A stretch of 64,000 bases of DNA, from assembly GCA_963682025.1 (NCBI GenBank), contig OY821519.1, forward strand, positions 2,512,501 to 2,576,500, written 5' to 3'. The stretch comes from Cordilura impudica (Eukaryota; Arthropoda; Insecta; Diptera; Scathophagidae). This document shows positions 47,576 through 60,589 of this stretch, one piece after another. Position numbers and translations under genes: made by a program. How positions within the stretch are numbered: position 1 is the first letter of the stretch; the number at the start of each line of letters is the position of its first letter. The notes beneath the pieces were generated by a model. The model searched no databases. It was not told where the DNA came from and saw nothing but the letters and a program-made list of their open reading frames with translations.

Positions 47576-49527
47576 ATAAAAAAAAATTACGAAAAAAAAT
47601 ATATATTTAAAAATTAATAGCCTCAACGTACTTTATACAAGATGGAATCAAAAATTTAGCAAAACTGTGTACTACAATTCCTTATCCATTCTTGATTTAA
47701 AAAAAAAATTTTTTCTAATAAATTCTTCAATAGTGCTTCACGTAAGTGTTTAGATTGGAATTGTTTTTCTTAAAACATCTTTTATATATTTTAGAAGAAA
47801 AAAATAATAATTATTATATTTTTGAAATAAATACCTTAAACTAAAACGGTTGAGTAATTGCTATTTTTTTTATAAATTCAAACTATATTAAAGGATTTTT
47901 TTATTTTCTAAATTTTGTTGATTTTTTTGCATCCTTTTTATTTTGAGGACTTTTTCAAGATAAAATCAAACTATAAAATTTCTTAGATTTGTTATGTACA
48001 AAAAATTCATGATCTCATAAAACTATATTTTTTTTATATGTAACTGTCTGTCTGTATACACCCCTTATTATATTATTTATGTTTTTATTTTAAGTAGTAG
48101 ACAAACATGTTAGTAAGAAGAAAAGCTGTTATAAAAAGTGGCAGACTCTGTAATTGCACCAAATACATGGGTTCAAATGTAAATAACCTTTTTAGGTGAG
48201 TAGTGTTCGTGTCCTGGCAAATAAATTGTGAAAGGCTTTCGCAGAACACATCAACTTTTAGCCAGTTAGTTTCGAGTAGTCTTATTGTTTACCGATAGAA
48301 ACCCTTAAAAATTTTGTAGAATAATAACTATTTTTTATCTACTTAGAAATTATTATTTTTTTTTTCTATACCACGAAAATATGAAATCCTTGGCAAACAA
48401 TTTGTCTTTTTTGTTTGTGTATCAAATTCACTCACTTTTTTATTTTTCTTTTTTTTATAAATTTTCTTTTATGATTATTCCTTTTAATTTATGTTGCGTG
48501 TACATACAAAACTGACGGTGTATCACCACTAGATAAAATTTTTACAAGTACTGTACTGTGTATATCTTCTCAGTATACGATACAACGACTATAAGTTAAT
48601 GTAGCTCACAGACACACACACACACACACCCAAAACACAATAGAATAGAATAGAATATGAAACAACAATTATAGAAAACCGTGATTCCGACGTGCTTTCT
48701 TAGACACGTACGTACCGTTCCAGAGCGTTCTTCAAACTAATCGCCGGCGCACAAGAACATTATTATTACAATTGTTATTCTGTTGGACTTTCATATTGTA
48801 CATATGTACATTAAATGTACGTACATACATACAACAATATTCCAAACAATATACTACTTACTCACTCCATCCATGCTATCATCCACACTCCACCAAACAA
48901 CAATCACACAGAAACAAACAATTCTAAAGAAAACGCCACTTAAAAAATCCATTGCAACTGAAAATGCACACAACGCACACATGCATAGAAACGTTGGAAA
49001 AAAACTTCTCTATTAAAGTAAAAGGCACAAAAATATTTATATACAGATAATGAATAAAACCGCCGATACCCTGGCATCGGTTTACAAAATAAGGGATGTT
49101 TTGGATTATATTTCTCCGGTGGTTTATACTTCCAGTTCTTTTCATTACGAGTATGTATTTGGTTGGATTACAACTCACACATACACAATAACCCTTGGAA
49201 TATCTATGTATGTATGGCTGCATGTAAGTTCTGTATTGTCGGCTTGTACGAGTATGCCTTCCTTGATTTGTATGTACACTACCGTATCACAGTGTTTCGA
49301 TTCTAGAAAAAAGTGAATCTTATAAAAAAATTAATTGGGTGTACAAAATATGTTTTTTGACTACATTCAGATAATCTGATTTTTCGGAATTCAATTTCAA
49401 TTTGATTCTTTATTTGGCTTTTACGTTTTAACTATTTTTTTTACATTTATAAAGAGTTTAGAATACATTTTCCTTATTTTTGTGTGTATAATATATTTTA
49501 TAATGGTCATTTAATAATAACTCGTAT
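47576..49527. other. AT-rich intergenic DNA with small microsatellites
   Basis: A (CA)n run lies near 48611-48630. Frames at 48783-49316 overlap one another on both strands and show no known motif. No host gene is recognised. Confidence 0.45.
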
Positions 49528-49922
49528 AGCCCAGCACTCGAAATTCAAGTGCAAATTCTAGGAAATATTATTTTCCATTCAATTTTTTTCTTCCAATATT
49601 TTTTTTATATACATATATATAAAAAATTTATGAATATTTAAATGAGCCTAAAGGTATGTTAATCAATTTTAGCAATTCACAATTCAACACAGAGCGTCTG
49701 ATATATAATTTAAATTATTCGCATTAACAGAGTGTAACTAATTATTATAAATATTTTGTTTAATTTAATATATTTTTAAGACAGATTAAACATAAATTTT
49801 ATCATTCTCAGCTTCTCCTCCATATGAACTATAATTATGCCAATTTTCACACTCCTCTGTGTCCGCATATTGCTTAAAAAGGGAACTAAGAATTTACCTT
49901 CAAGTGTTTATATATAGATAAT
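49528..49922 (+). repeat. Interspersed repeat family C, copy 6 (variant tail)
   Basis: Same subfamily as the copy at 46797: AGCCCAGCACTCGAAATTC at the start and TTATGCCAATTTTCACACTC in the distinct tail, ending GTTTATATATAGATAATG. Confidence 0.75.
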
Positions 49923-50185
49923 GCACTTAAATATTACTTTTTTTTAATTATATATGTAAAATATCAAAAACATTAAAATTCAGGTAGCAGTTAAAATAAA
50001 CATTCAAATATGCAATGAAATCTTAAAAAAAAAACAAGTAAGAATGTTAATTCGCTTATGCCCAATCTTTGATACTCTCCACCTGGGTTTTTCGTTTACA
50101 TTAATATGAGGTCTTAATTGCACTATTTATAACAAATGTAAACAAAATATTTGAAAAAGTAAACAATTTGGTACTAAATTATTAC

Positions 50186-50402
50186 AACAAAAACACACTG
50201 AATTTTTAACATTTTTTAGAGATGTCTTCATGTTTTTGTACATATCTTTGCACAATGATGCCCGATTTACCCCATTTTCAATACCAACCTGCTCGTAATA
50301 TTGACAAACAATATTATCATAACTTTACCCAGATAAATGGTTTATTTTGTGAATAAGCGTGATTTCAACAGACAGACGGACGGACATCGCTATATTAACT
50401 CG
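50186..50402 (-). repeat. Interspersed repeat family B, copy 3 (partial)
   Basis: From ACACACTGAATTTTT through GATTTACCCCATTTTCAATA and CCAACCTGCTCGTAATATTG to ACAGACAGACGGACGGACAT and ACTCG. The terminal hairpin part is missing. Confidence 0.75.
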
Positions 50403-50758
50403 TTGCATATGCACTTTTCGATTCCATTCCAAATAAATTTTATGTAAAAATTTAAATAAAATTTTTACTTGTGTAAATAAATATTTTACATTATTTTTAA
50501 AAAATTTTAAAATGTGTAATAAAGTTAAAAAAATGTAATACAAATTATGCGAAAAATATATCATAGTGATGCAAATCCTTTGATTCAGAAAACTATTTGG
50601 TGAAAATTGATTTTAAGCTACTACTGCAAACATTCATTTGCATGAAAGTCTCAGCCTTGATTATTATTACTAAGTCTTATGTAAATTATTTTTAAAATCC
50701 AAAAGATTCTATAAAAAATCTTTCTACAAAAATTTTACATTTTGCAAATATTTAACTT

Positions 50759-51522
50759 TTTTATACACTATACCACTATATGGTCAGGTTATAACGACTT
50801 TGTGCTGCTGTTTGTAACTATCAAAAATATTTGACCTAGACCCACCTTTTATTATACCGATCGACTCTGAATCACTTTCTTTCTTTCTGAGTCAGTTTAG
50901 GGATGTCCGTCGGTCTGTGTGTCCATATAAACCTTGTAATCAAACTACAGGTCGCAAATGTGAACACATTTTTATGAAATTTGGTGGAAGCTTCTATCAG
51001 CCATAGCATGAACGCTATTGAAATTGGCGAAAATCGGTGCATGTTCAGACATAGTCCCCATACAAATGACACCTATGAAATCGACTTAAATTGCCATATG
51101 ATCGAAATTATCATATAGATTTCGTCAAATTGGTTTTGTGTATGTTTATTACATTAATTTATCAGTAATCCAAAAATAAACCCTACAGGACAATTCCTAG
51201 TCATAGCCCCCATATAAAGCTGATACCCGATCTTTACTTAAATCCATCATAAAACAAAAAAATGTTGCACAGATATTTCTCAAATTTGGTTTGTATATGT
51301 TTTTTGAAAAAAAATAAAAGACCTTACCAAATATGGTCAGGATCGGTCATTTTTCGGCCTAGTCCCCGAAGGCAAAAAAATTAATAACAATGCCACTCAA
51401 ATTTGGTTTTATGATTAGTTTCTATATCTAATTAGTTGGATCTAAGAGATAGGGTCTCTAAACGCATGGTATAGGGTATCGTATGGACGGTCTAGACCGA
51501 GTATAATATTCTTACTTGTTTA
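50759..51522 (+). repeat. Interspersed repeat family A, copy 7
   Basis: Starts TATACACTATACCACTATAT and ends CGGTCTAGACCGAGTATAAT then TTCTTACTTGTTT. The central palindrome has an extra CTTT repeat (ATCACTTTCTTTCTTTCTGA). The minus-strand frame 50872-51072 belongs to the repeat. Confidence 0.85.
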
Positions 51523-52256
51523 AATTTAAGTTTTTTTTTCAAAATTTCATAAATACATCTTTTAAGTTATTTTAAGAAATTTAATACAATGTTTTTTAAT
51601 GGGGAGATACTTTTATTCAATATAATCGTCCAAATGTTCATATTAAACATTGTAACAGTACTTTTTATTTTGAAATCACTGTTACAAATTTCTCGTTTGT
51701 TTACATTTCACGGAAAATGTATTCCACTATAATCAACATTTTGTACGCAGCAAAAAACATTACGGAAAAGTATATGGATGCGTGTGTGTGTTTGTATGCA
51801 TGGGAAGAGAAACGTTGGAAATGGTGGATGAAAAAATCATTTAGGGCTTGTGTGTTTATGATCAAAATACGAATAAATCTATCAGGGAGAAAAGGAGATT
51901 ATTTCAACATAATATATACAAAAACTTACTTAGTTTTATGAATTATTATTTAAAAAACACAAACGGCTTTCCGTTGTTTTCAACACCTCTCATGCTGTAT
52001 GTTTGTGTTATGTGAGCGTACATTTTTACATGATGAGATCTTTTTAGCATCTGTCAGCGAAACTTTACATATTTTATTGTTGCTCTGTCAATTTTGTTTA
52101 CAATTATAACCCAAACATGCAAAAGTGTTTCAAAGAATTAATTCATTTTGCGTTGGACAAGGTCCGTCCAGTATTTCTTATCTGATATTTAGTCAAACCT
52201 AAAGTTTTGCCAAAAACATTAAAATGTCGCCATTTTCAAGGCATTTTCATTTATAA
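51523..52256. other. AT-rich spacer between two family A copies
   Basis: A 74-codon frame at 51717-51941 has no recognised motif. Nothing else is visible. Confidence 0.4.
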
Positions 52257-52970
52257 AACAAGTGAGAAAATTATAGTCGGTCTAGACCGACTATACAGTA
52301 CCCTATATCGTGCCTATATCTTAGGTCCAACTAATTAGATATAGAAAATAAGCATAAACCAAATTTGAGTGGCATTTTTATTATTTTTTTTTACATTTTG
52401 TAAAAAAAAAATTAATATCTGATGCTATATTTATACAGTACCCTATACCATGCCTTTAGAGACCCTATCTCTAAGGTCCAGCTAATTATATATAGAAAAT
52501 AAGCATAAACCAAATTTGAGTGGCATTGTTATTTTTTTTTTTTTTTTGCTTCTGTTAAAAAAAGTTCATATCGGATGCTATATTTATATGGGGACTAGAT
52601 CGAAAAATGGACCAATCATAATTATATTTGGTGAAGTCAAAAGTGAGAATATTTGAAACCAAAAGTGAGAATATTTTTGTTATTTGATATATTTAAGTGA
52701 AGATCGAGAATCAGCCTCATATGGGGGCTTTGACTAAGAATTGTCTGATATATTTTATTTTTGGATTACTGACAAATGGATGTAATAAACATACACAAAC
52801 CCAATTTGACTGAAATCCATATGATAATATGGATATTATGGCAATTTAAGTAGATATCATAGAGGTCATTTGTCTGAGGACTATGTCAAAACATGAACCG
52901 ATTTTCACCAATTTTAAAAACGTTCATACTATGGCCGGTAGAAGTTCATCAAAATATATAAAGTATATAA
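52257..52970 (-). repeat. Interspersed repeat family A, copy 8 (5' duplicated, 3' truncated)
   Basis: Starts AACAAGTGAGAAAATTATAG with the palindrome AGTCGGTCTAGACCGACTAT. About 140 bases are then repeated (TATACAGTACCCTATA at 52294 and 52434). The copy stops near GGCCGGTAGAAGTTCATC, lacking the GTCY block and hairpin. Confidence 0.8.
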
Positions 52971-52980
52971 AGTATATCAG

Positions 52981-53932
52981 CCCTGTTCTTGAAACGTTGT
53001 TATTTGAATAAGAGTGAAATTAAAATCACATGAAATTGAAATTTTGGGTTTCTTGAAACCACTTTTTTTATTTATTTAATGGAAACATATGTTTGAGTTA
53101 AGAACCATAAGTTTGAGTTAAGAACATATGTTATCTAGAAACCGAGGTGCCATATGGTTCTTTACTCAGTTTCACAAAAAACTTTTAAGTATTTTGTGCA
53201 TGTTTTTTCTTAAGTTTATAGAAAAAGTATAAAGAAAAATATTTTCTTTTAAAATAACAACTTATTTGTTCATTTAATTGTTTTTGTTCTTCAATTTCAT
53301 TCAATTAAAAATGACTTTTCTATTTTTAAAAAGTTAGGCATCACCAAAAAAATTTCGATATTCAAATAAATTGGATTTGACTGGCATCACTACTGTTTCG
53401 AACATATGCAAAAAAATAAAAATATGTGATTTGATGAAAAAATTTTTTTTTAATTCCTTTATTAGCAATAATTAGTGCATAAAGAATCTATGTTATAATT
53501 GAAAAAATTATAATGGAAAATAGATTGTGTAAATAAAAAGTTTTTATTATAGTTATAGAACAGCATCATCGCCAAAAGTGTGCTTTATTAACATCGACCA
53601 CTTATTAAGTTTTTTTTTTAAATCAGCGCAAAATGTAGACGTTTTTTAAAATCGTTTTTTTTTTTTATAAAATTAATGTCAAATTTTTGAAAATAATGAC
53701 AAGGTTCAATAAAAGACATGTTAGAGTTTAAATATCAATTAGTTTTTTTTATCTCTTAAGACCTGCTTAGTAGGAAAAAAGGGCATTTGTTTTGATTTCA
53801 CAAAGCTTTTTCTATGTGAATTAAAACGAGAAAAAATATTCTTATTGAAATTAGAGAACAGCAAAAAACTCGTAGATTTAAGAATTTTTTCATTTACGAG
53901 TTTTTTTTGTGATAGTGGTTTCAAGAACAGGG
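52981..53932. mobile_element. TIR element, about 950 bp
   Basis: Bounded by CCCTGTTCTTGAAAC and its complement GTTTCAAGAACAGGG. Inside near the left end is a repeated TAAGTTTGAGTTAAGAACAT-type motif. A Lys/Phe-rich minus-strand frame at 53739-53924 has no known domain. The class is unknown. Confidence 0.7.
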
Positions 53933-53937
53933 GGTGT

Positions 53938-54195
53938 ATATATTATTGAGTCTTTAACAACTCGCTGTCCGTCACGCTCATTCACAAAACAAACCATTTA
54001 CCTGGATATACTAGGATAATATTGGTTACCATTATTTCGAGCAGGTTGGTATTTAAAATGGGTAAATCGGACACCATTGTGAGAAGATATGTCCAAAAAT
54101 ATGGAGACACGTCTAAAAAATGCTAAAAATGAAGTGTGCTTGTTGTAATAATTCAGTATTAAGTTTATCAAATTTACTTTTTCAAATAGTTTGTG
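53938..54195 (+). repeat. Interspersed repeat family B, copy 4 (partial)
   Basis: Read on the plus strand: GAGTCTTTAACAACTCGCTG TCCGTC, ACCATTTACCTGGATATACT, CGAGCAGGTTGGTATTTAAA, ATGGGTAAATCGGAC. It is the inverse of the copy at 50186 and likewise lacks the terminal hairpin. Confidence 0.75.
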
Positions 54196-55880
54196 CAATA
54201 ACTCCAGATATTAGTGTAAAAGTATATCCCAGGTTTATTGCATAAAGGATTAGATATAGTGGTTTTGTTGTTTTAAATGGAATTAATGATTGAATTATTT
54301 CAACGTTCTGGCATAGATTAATTGTAATTTATATGCAGAGAGTATGATTTCCCAGAGCGCCAAGTTTTTGTTGATATGTTCTTGTCTAAGAGCGTGCGTA
54401 ATAAATCTGATGTTTGCTTCGTCTGCAAAATCTGGAACAGCAGGAGGGTGTTTTTACGTTGGCAATTTGCATCATTTATTACAGTTGTCATGCGTTGTGC
54501 TTGTATATACATACAGTATTGTGAAATGTCCGTGTGACAATTTTTGCAACGCATCAAGGTTAGTATGTGCAATGTGCAACCAGAAAATCAACGAATTTTA
54601 AATTCGGAAGTAGGACATTATCATCTAACTACACACACACACATGTATGTATGTGTGTGAGATTTGTATAACACTCTTTGTTGCCACATCTGTGGCAGCA
54701 ACACACGTGCTATGCGTAGCGTTTTCCTTTTTCTTTTTGTTGTTTATCCCATTATCATCGTTATATGGCTACTAAGTTTATATCGTGAATGAAAGCTAGT
54801 GCATAAACATAACTAGATACATATATTATTATAAAGTTAGTCGAATTTGTCATGGAGTGATAATGCATGAAAAAAACCGTTTCATTTTTTATCTTATTAA
54901 TTTTATGCGTTAAATTTTCTGTAAGTGAAACGAGTTTAGAAAATTACATGTAGAAGATCTATTGAAAGTGTAATGCAATCACCAAGTGTGAAATCTTAGA
55001 ATAGAAAAATAAAAAGCGGTAACAGCAGTCATCATCTATCATAATTAACTGCAATTAAAGTAAAATGTTGAGAAATGTCATCTAGTTTAGTGGCAAATAT
55101 TTAGCAATAATCTGATTCTTCTTCGGTTACCGTGTAGTTGAAATACAACTGCTATCATAATTACTCATATCATCTTAGTTTTTATATAATTCGGTTGTAC
55201 TCTTTTTGCCGTTGTAATGGGAAATTAGTTGTGCATGTTTATTTGAGACTCTACTATTAATGTACTTTTATTTTTCTATTCTTGACAAATTCATTTATAC
55301 TAAGAAGCTAAAGTATGTATAAACCATTTTGAACAATTCAATTATTTCATTTACATTTTTTTTTTATTAATATTAGGGATTTATTAATGCATCCTCTACA
55401 AAGGGATTTTCGCAAATTACTTGTATATTACACACACAAAACGTTGTAAATAATAAACGACTGAGAAAGATCACAAGTCACATCAATTGAAAGAAAGCTC
55501 CATAATATATGCAAAACTCTGGGAAACGAAAAATGAGCAAACAACAAAAATGTATAGCAATGGGAATTACGTATTTGAATTTATTTCTTACACAATTCTC
55601 ATTGAAATGTACTTACACTATATCTCCAATATAATTAGACGTAATTAGAAATTAATGTTTAACATTTTATATTTTATCAAATCTATATATAATTCACTAT
55701 TACACAGTAAAACAATATTTCCAAAAATTGGTGATGACGTTTCTTATAGTTTTTGTAGATGGGATGTAGACCCCGAATATAAGCTTAAGTTCTCGATTAA
55801 TAATATTAAAAGAAAAGGAGGGAGAAAACAGAAATTGTTGATTCAATTGTAAGGAACAAAAATAAAATTATTGGTTTCAA
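54196..55880. other. AT-rich intergenic DNA
   Basis: Short (AC)n and (ATGT)n runs near 54630. Two overlapping frames at 54318-54601 on opposite strands show no known motif. No gene recognised. Confidence 0.45.
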
Positions 55881-55883
55881 TTA

Positions 55884-57406
55884 CACACTGCTACAAAAAA
55901 ACACTTTTTGTCAGAACTTGAAAAGCGACATAGTGGGGGTTATAGGCCTAGGTGAGGACATACAAAAACCGTTTTCAAAGATTTTGAAACACCCTCAAAA
56001 TTGAGTTATTTTGAAAAAATTGTTTTAGGGTAGGTCGTAGTACTTTAACACCTCTTACTCACACATTTTTAGACCGATTTAAAAATTTTAAACAGTTTTG
56101 GAAAGACAAGGAATTGGGCTTTCATAAAATGTATGCATGGGATGTATAGTCGAAGAAAGCAGGTATGTTTTTTATCAAAAGTTTTAATTTTTTTTTTCGT
56201 AATTTTTCAAATTCAACAATAGTTATTTAGTTTTTTTCCATGAAAACCTATTTCTTTGCACAGTGTTTCAAAGGCAATTTTATATAAAAAAACCCGACAT
56301 CAGTTTTTAACATTGGCTTAAGTTTTCTAAAGTATAAATTTTGCGATTGCTGACTTTAATTTTGGTAAACCACTTATAAATTAAAAACTGTACAAATAAC
56401 TTAACCTAAGTTAACATGTTATATTTAAAAATGATTACTAGCCCTCTTACGCTTGTTCAACAAACCATCTGTTTCTCGTTTGAGAAACCAGCAATAATTT
56501 GGCAGCATTCTTATGTGGCTCTTTCCATCGAAACGCTTTTCCATTTGTAAAATTTCTTGGTGAAACCGTTCTCCCTGCTAGCTACTGAATTGACCAAGAT
56601 TTTCGAGAAAAAAATTCTAAATGTGCATGCAGAAAATTAATTTTTATTGACATTCGATATCCCATTTCAGCATAACATTCAAGGAATTCATTTACCACTT
56701 CAACGTAGTTAGGACTTTTTTTTAAATAAAGACAGATTGACAATAAAGAAGGGTATATTTAATTCTGCATTACCGAATATAATAACTTCACTTATTGAGT
56801 AAATACCAAAAAGTAACTGTAAAATTTCAACAAACAAAACTGCATAATTAAGTTGATTAATTTGTTTGTTAAGTTAATTGTGTTTTTTTTACTCATATTT
56901 TTTGTGCTGGGGGAGAAAATAGTAAAAAAGGTGTTAATGAAAAGTTGAATAACTTTCACAATTTTCATCCAATTTAAAAAATGAGTATCATGTTTAGTCA
57001 AGAACTAAATTTCCTTTATACATTAGTATAAATTTTTGTAAGCTTTCATATCAAAATAAGCGATGAAAAGCTACTAAAATCAAAAAAATTGATAAATTTC
57101 GCTTTTTTTTTTTTTAGATATTCTTAACAAAAACGATATTAATAACTTGCAAATGCATAAAAAATGCACGTCATTATAAAGCGTAATCAGTTTTCTTCCC
57201 AAAACCGTTAAAAAATTAAAATCGAAAAACAACTGACTGAGTTACAGGTCGATAAGTCGACGAATATAAGTGAAAACGGTTTATTTAGAATAACTTCTAA
57301 ATTTGGAGGCGTTTCTGAAATTTTTTGACATAATTTGTAATCTACTCAAAGAGACCTATAACCCACGCTAGGCCGTTTTCCAAATTCTTATCACTGTAGC
57401 ACCGTG
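55884..57406 (-). mobile_element. 1.5-kb TIR element carrying a decayed GERFHQ-type coding remnant
   Basis: TTA flanks both sides (55881-55883, 57407-57409). The ends are inverted, CACACTGCTACA and the complement CACGGTGCTACA, and similarity extends inward over about 60 bases (GGGGGTTATAGGCCT against GTGGGTTATAGGTCT). On the minus strand, near 56455-56640, is a fragment with AGRTVSPRNF in one frame and, in the other, GERFHQEILQMEKRFDG followed by AAKLLLVSQTRNRW. I recall GERFHQDI-EMERRYQG in many repeated, uncharacterised arthropod proteins. The remainder is non-coding. Confidence 0.6.
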
Positions 57407-57409
57407 TTA

Positions 57410-57835
57410 TCAATAAAACAATAAAAAAAAAATATTTTTATATAAAATAAATGGAGCGAATGTGTAAGGCATCATCACAGTCGAACCACTACTCGACCGG
57501 GAGATTCATATTTACATCATGTGTTCGTTAAGTTGTGCGGATAGTTTACAGTAAGGTGGGGTACCAATACGTGGTGCCACAAACCCACGTTCACCGGGTT
57601 TCGTTAGATTAATATAAAAAGTTTTTCTTTACGTTATCTTACCAACAAAAAAGTTCGTTTACAAATTTGTTTTACTGAATTTTATTTTACTAATTGTTGT
57701 TAACCAAATTAGAACCAATGCACCGTATCGCCTGTTGAGGTTGCAAAAATTAAAAATTTCATGTGCCCTAAAAATATTGAATAAACGTTTATTACAGAAA
57801 ACGATCTCAAATATGCTACTCTTATTTATCTGGAC
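57410..57835. other. Spacer DNA
   Basis: A 40-base stretch at 57750-57790 (AAAATTTCATGTGCCC, ATATTGAATAAAC) matches 35296-35330, so it is part of the same dispersed family as the remnant at 35.2-36.6 kb. Confidence 0.45.
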
Positions 57836-58090
57836 TACTGTTATAGTGAGAACCTTGGGACTTTGCGTGAGCCCATAAGTTATTCAAAAATAGGCGTGAT
57901 CGGAGCCGTGGGCGTTGCCAAAATCAAAAATCACCAAAATCAAAAATCGCCAACACCAAAATCGCGAAAAATAAAAATTGCAAAAAACAAAAATCTTCAA
58001 CATAAAAATGGACAAAATCAAAAATCCCTAAAATCAAAAATCGCCAAAAAAAAAAAAACAAAAATCGCTAAAATGAAAAATTACCAAATT
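57836..58090 (-). repeat. Interspersed repeat family E, partial copy with 16-bp minisatellite
   Basis: On the minus strand it contains GGCAACGCCCACGGCTCCGA and CCCAAGGTTCTCACTATA-like sequence beside about ten degenerate units of GATTTTTGATTTTGGC. The same combination is at 60660-61260. The Lys/Asn/Gln-rich frame 57863-58114 is a translation of the minisatellite. Confidence 0.75.
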
Positions 58091-60589
58091 ATATTCCAAA
58101 TTCAAGGCCAATAGTTAAGTGTTGCCAGATTCAATTTGGAAAATCCATGTTCTTCTCATGGGTATTTATGTACGTTGATCCAGAGTAGGAACGCTGAACA
58201 ATTTGATAATTCTTGCACCGAATGAAAACACAAAAAATGTGTATCAGCAAGCATTGAAATAAAAAAATATAAAATAAATTAAACAAAATATTTTAATTGC
58301 ACAATACAAACTTCATAAGAAAAATTTAATATGAAATAAAACATGTCAAGAAGTCTCGATAAGTCGTACCGAAGCGCGGCAGGGTACACTAGAAAAATAA
58401 GGCATACTAAGAAAAATATTTAAATTCATATCCCATATAAATTAAATAATATTATTAAAATATAAAAATATTAAATAAATTTAAACTAGAAAGGCATCAG
58501 CTATTGCACACCTAAATTTTTATACTTTTTGAGAACTCTTTCCTTAGAGAATAATATTTTTTTTTTCACTATATTTCATTGTTCTGTTTCAATTGGACCT
58601 AAAATTATTTGATAGACCTAAAATAGGGCAGTTTGGGGGATTGTTACTTTTCGATACATGAATCTCTTAATTTTTCTAAGTGTTTTTTTTTTTTGGTGGA
58701 GCGGTTTGCTTTTTTTTATAAAAGCATAAAAAATGTTTTTGAAGGCAATTCTTTCTGTATAATTCGCCGTTAAATGCTCACCAAGCTAATAGTTTTTTTT
58801 TTTTTTATAAATTTGTCCACATTTTAAAATTTAATATTATAATATCGGACACCGGGAATTTGTTTATAGTCTCATTTCAAATACGTTTTATCAACCATCC
58901 AAAAAACAAAAACAATTTTTAATTTCTGGCTTGAGTTTTACGCCTTTTGTCTATATCATCGTTTCGATTTAAGAGATTTATAATTTTGTATAATCTTAAT
59001 AAAATTTTTACCCATTAAATAATATTTGATTTTTTATTTGTAAATTTTGATTCATAAATCATTCACAAGTGAATGTCTCATAGAGTCGATTTTAGGTTTT
59101 GTAAACCGATTTATGTTATGGCTAGTAGTGGCACGGCAAACATCTACTTGCAGCAAAATAAGTCAAAGAGGTTTAAAAATAAGTTTGCAACCATTTTTTA
59201 CTCAATATTTCTTCATTGCTTTGAATATCTTAATATTGGCGGCATGTCCTTAAACTAGCTTACAGGAAAAATGCATATGCATATTTTTTCGATTACATAA
59301 AAATATGAATGACATAAATTCCTTGCACAACCGAATGATTGCGTTATTCATTCGATGTTAAAATTCTGTTTTGTATTCAAATCGCTAAATCGAAAAATAA
59401 AATTTTCGTATAAATATTCAACACTGTCGATTTTGGTATACAGGTTTCCCCCCCCCCCCCCCAGTTTAAGATAGATCTTTTTACTGTGTATGTATTGCTA
59501 TTTATTTTTCAAAATATTTTGATGGTGTATTGTTACAAAGATAAACTCTTGAAATTTATTGTTTTACTTTTCGAATTTCTTATTAAGAAATTTCTCCATA
59601 TCTGAAAATGTGTACATATTGTGCAGTTTACAAATGCTTAGAGAAAACGACTGAAGGGACTGGTAATTACAAATAACCCAGCCACCACTTGAAAACAAAA
59701 CAAAAACTGAAGGGAACAAATTGAATGACACATACATACATATTTTTATTATTGCATAAAAATAATGTACGAGCACTTACAGATACAGAGGGATAGCTGT
59801 AAGATTTGGCATTGAATGCTGATGCCGGTGCTATTGAATAAGTTGCAATTGGCCTTTGAAGTGTTATGCACACTGCATTTATTATTATACATAGGTTTGA
59901 TACATCTTCTGCAGTATTTGCATTAGAGATGGACGGATGGAAGAGTGTATTTAAGAATATTTTCCTCATCTCGAACAGTTTAATGATGTTTTATATATTA
60001 AGTTCACTCGTGAATTAAAAGGTGTTAATTGATTATATTTTCCGTTATTCTATGCCATTATCGAATGAAGTATTGTAAAAAAGCAATTTATATACATATA
60101 TAGCAATTGCCCATTTGTTCTGTATGTTACGATCGCAGGCATTTTACATATCTGTATTATACATATTTAATATACCATTTCCGAAAAGCATCTTCACTTT
60201 CTGATTTCTGTCAGTTGTTATACCTCTTATGAGCTTTTCCTCCGAAGTGACTTTAGAAATCCTACATTAGAACTTTTGTTACATTAATGTTTCTGATTAT
60301 TCGGAAGTGTCCCTAAATTTAACGTAGGTCATATGCCAATCTCTGGCAAGACGCTAGTAGTTTTGTATATGAGACTTATTTATTTGAGAGACGAAGTAGT
60401 ATGGTTTTGAAAATATAACAACATTTTTAAATCATTTTTTGTTGAAATTAATTAAACTTCAGCTTTTTGTGCCCACTTTTATAGCGGAAAATTTTCTTCA
60501 ATGTTTTATGAGTGTCCCGTATGTACATACAGAATGAGACATGCGTTAGCTAATGCTGAATGGGAGGAATATCTCATACAAAGATTTAT
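58091..60589. other. AT-rich intergenic DNA with a 15-base C run
   Basis: A poly(C) tract lies at 59448-59462. Frames at 59047-59258 and 59564-59969 have no known motifs. No gene recognised. Confidence 0.45.

Noticed and set aside
57863..58114. Lys/Asn/Gln-rich frame, and the similar ones at 60858-61215
   Set aside because: Direct translations of the 16-bp minisatellite of family E.
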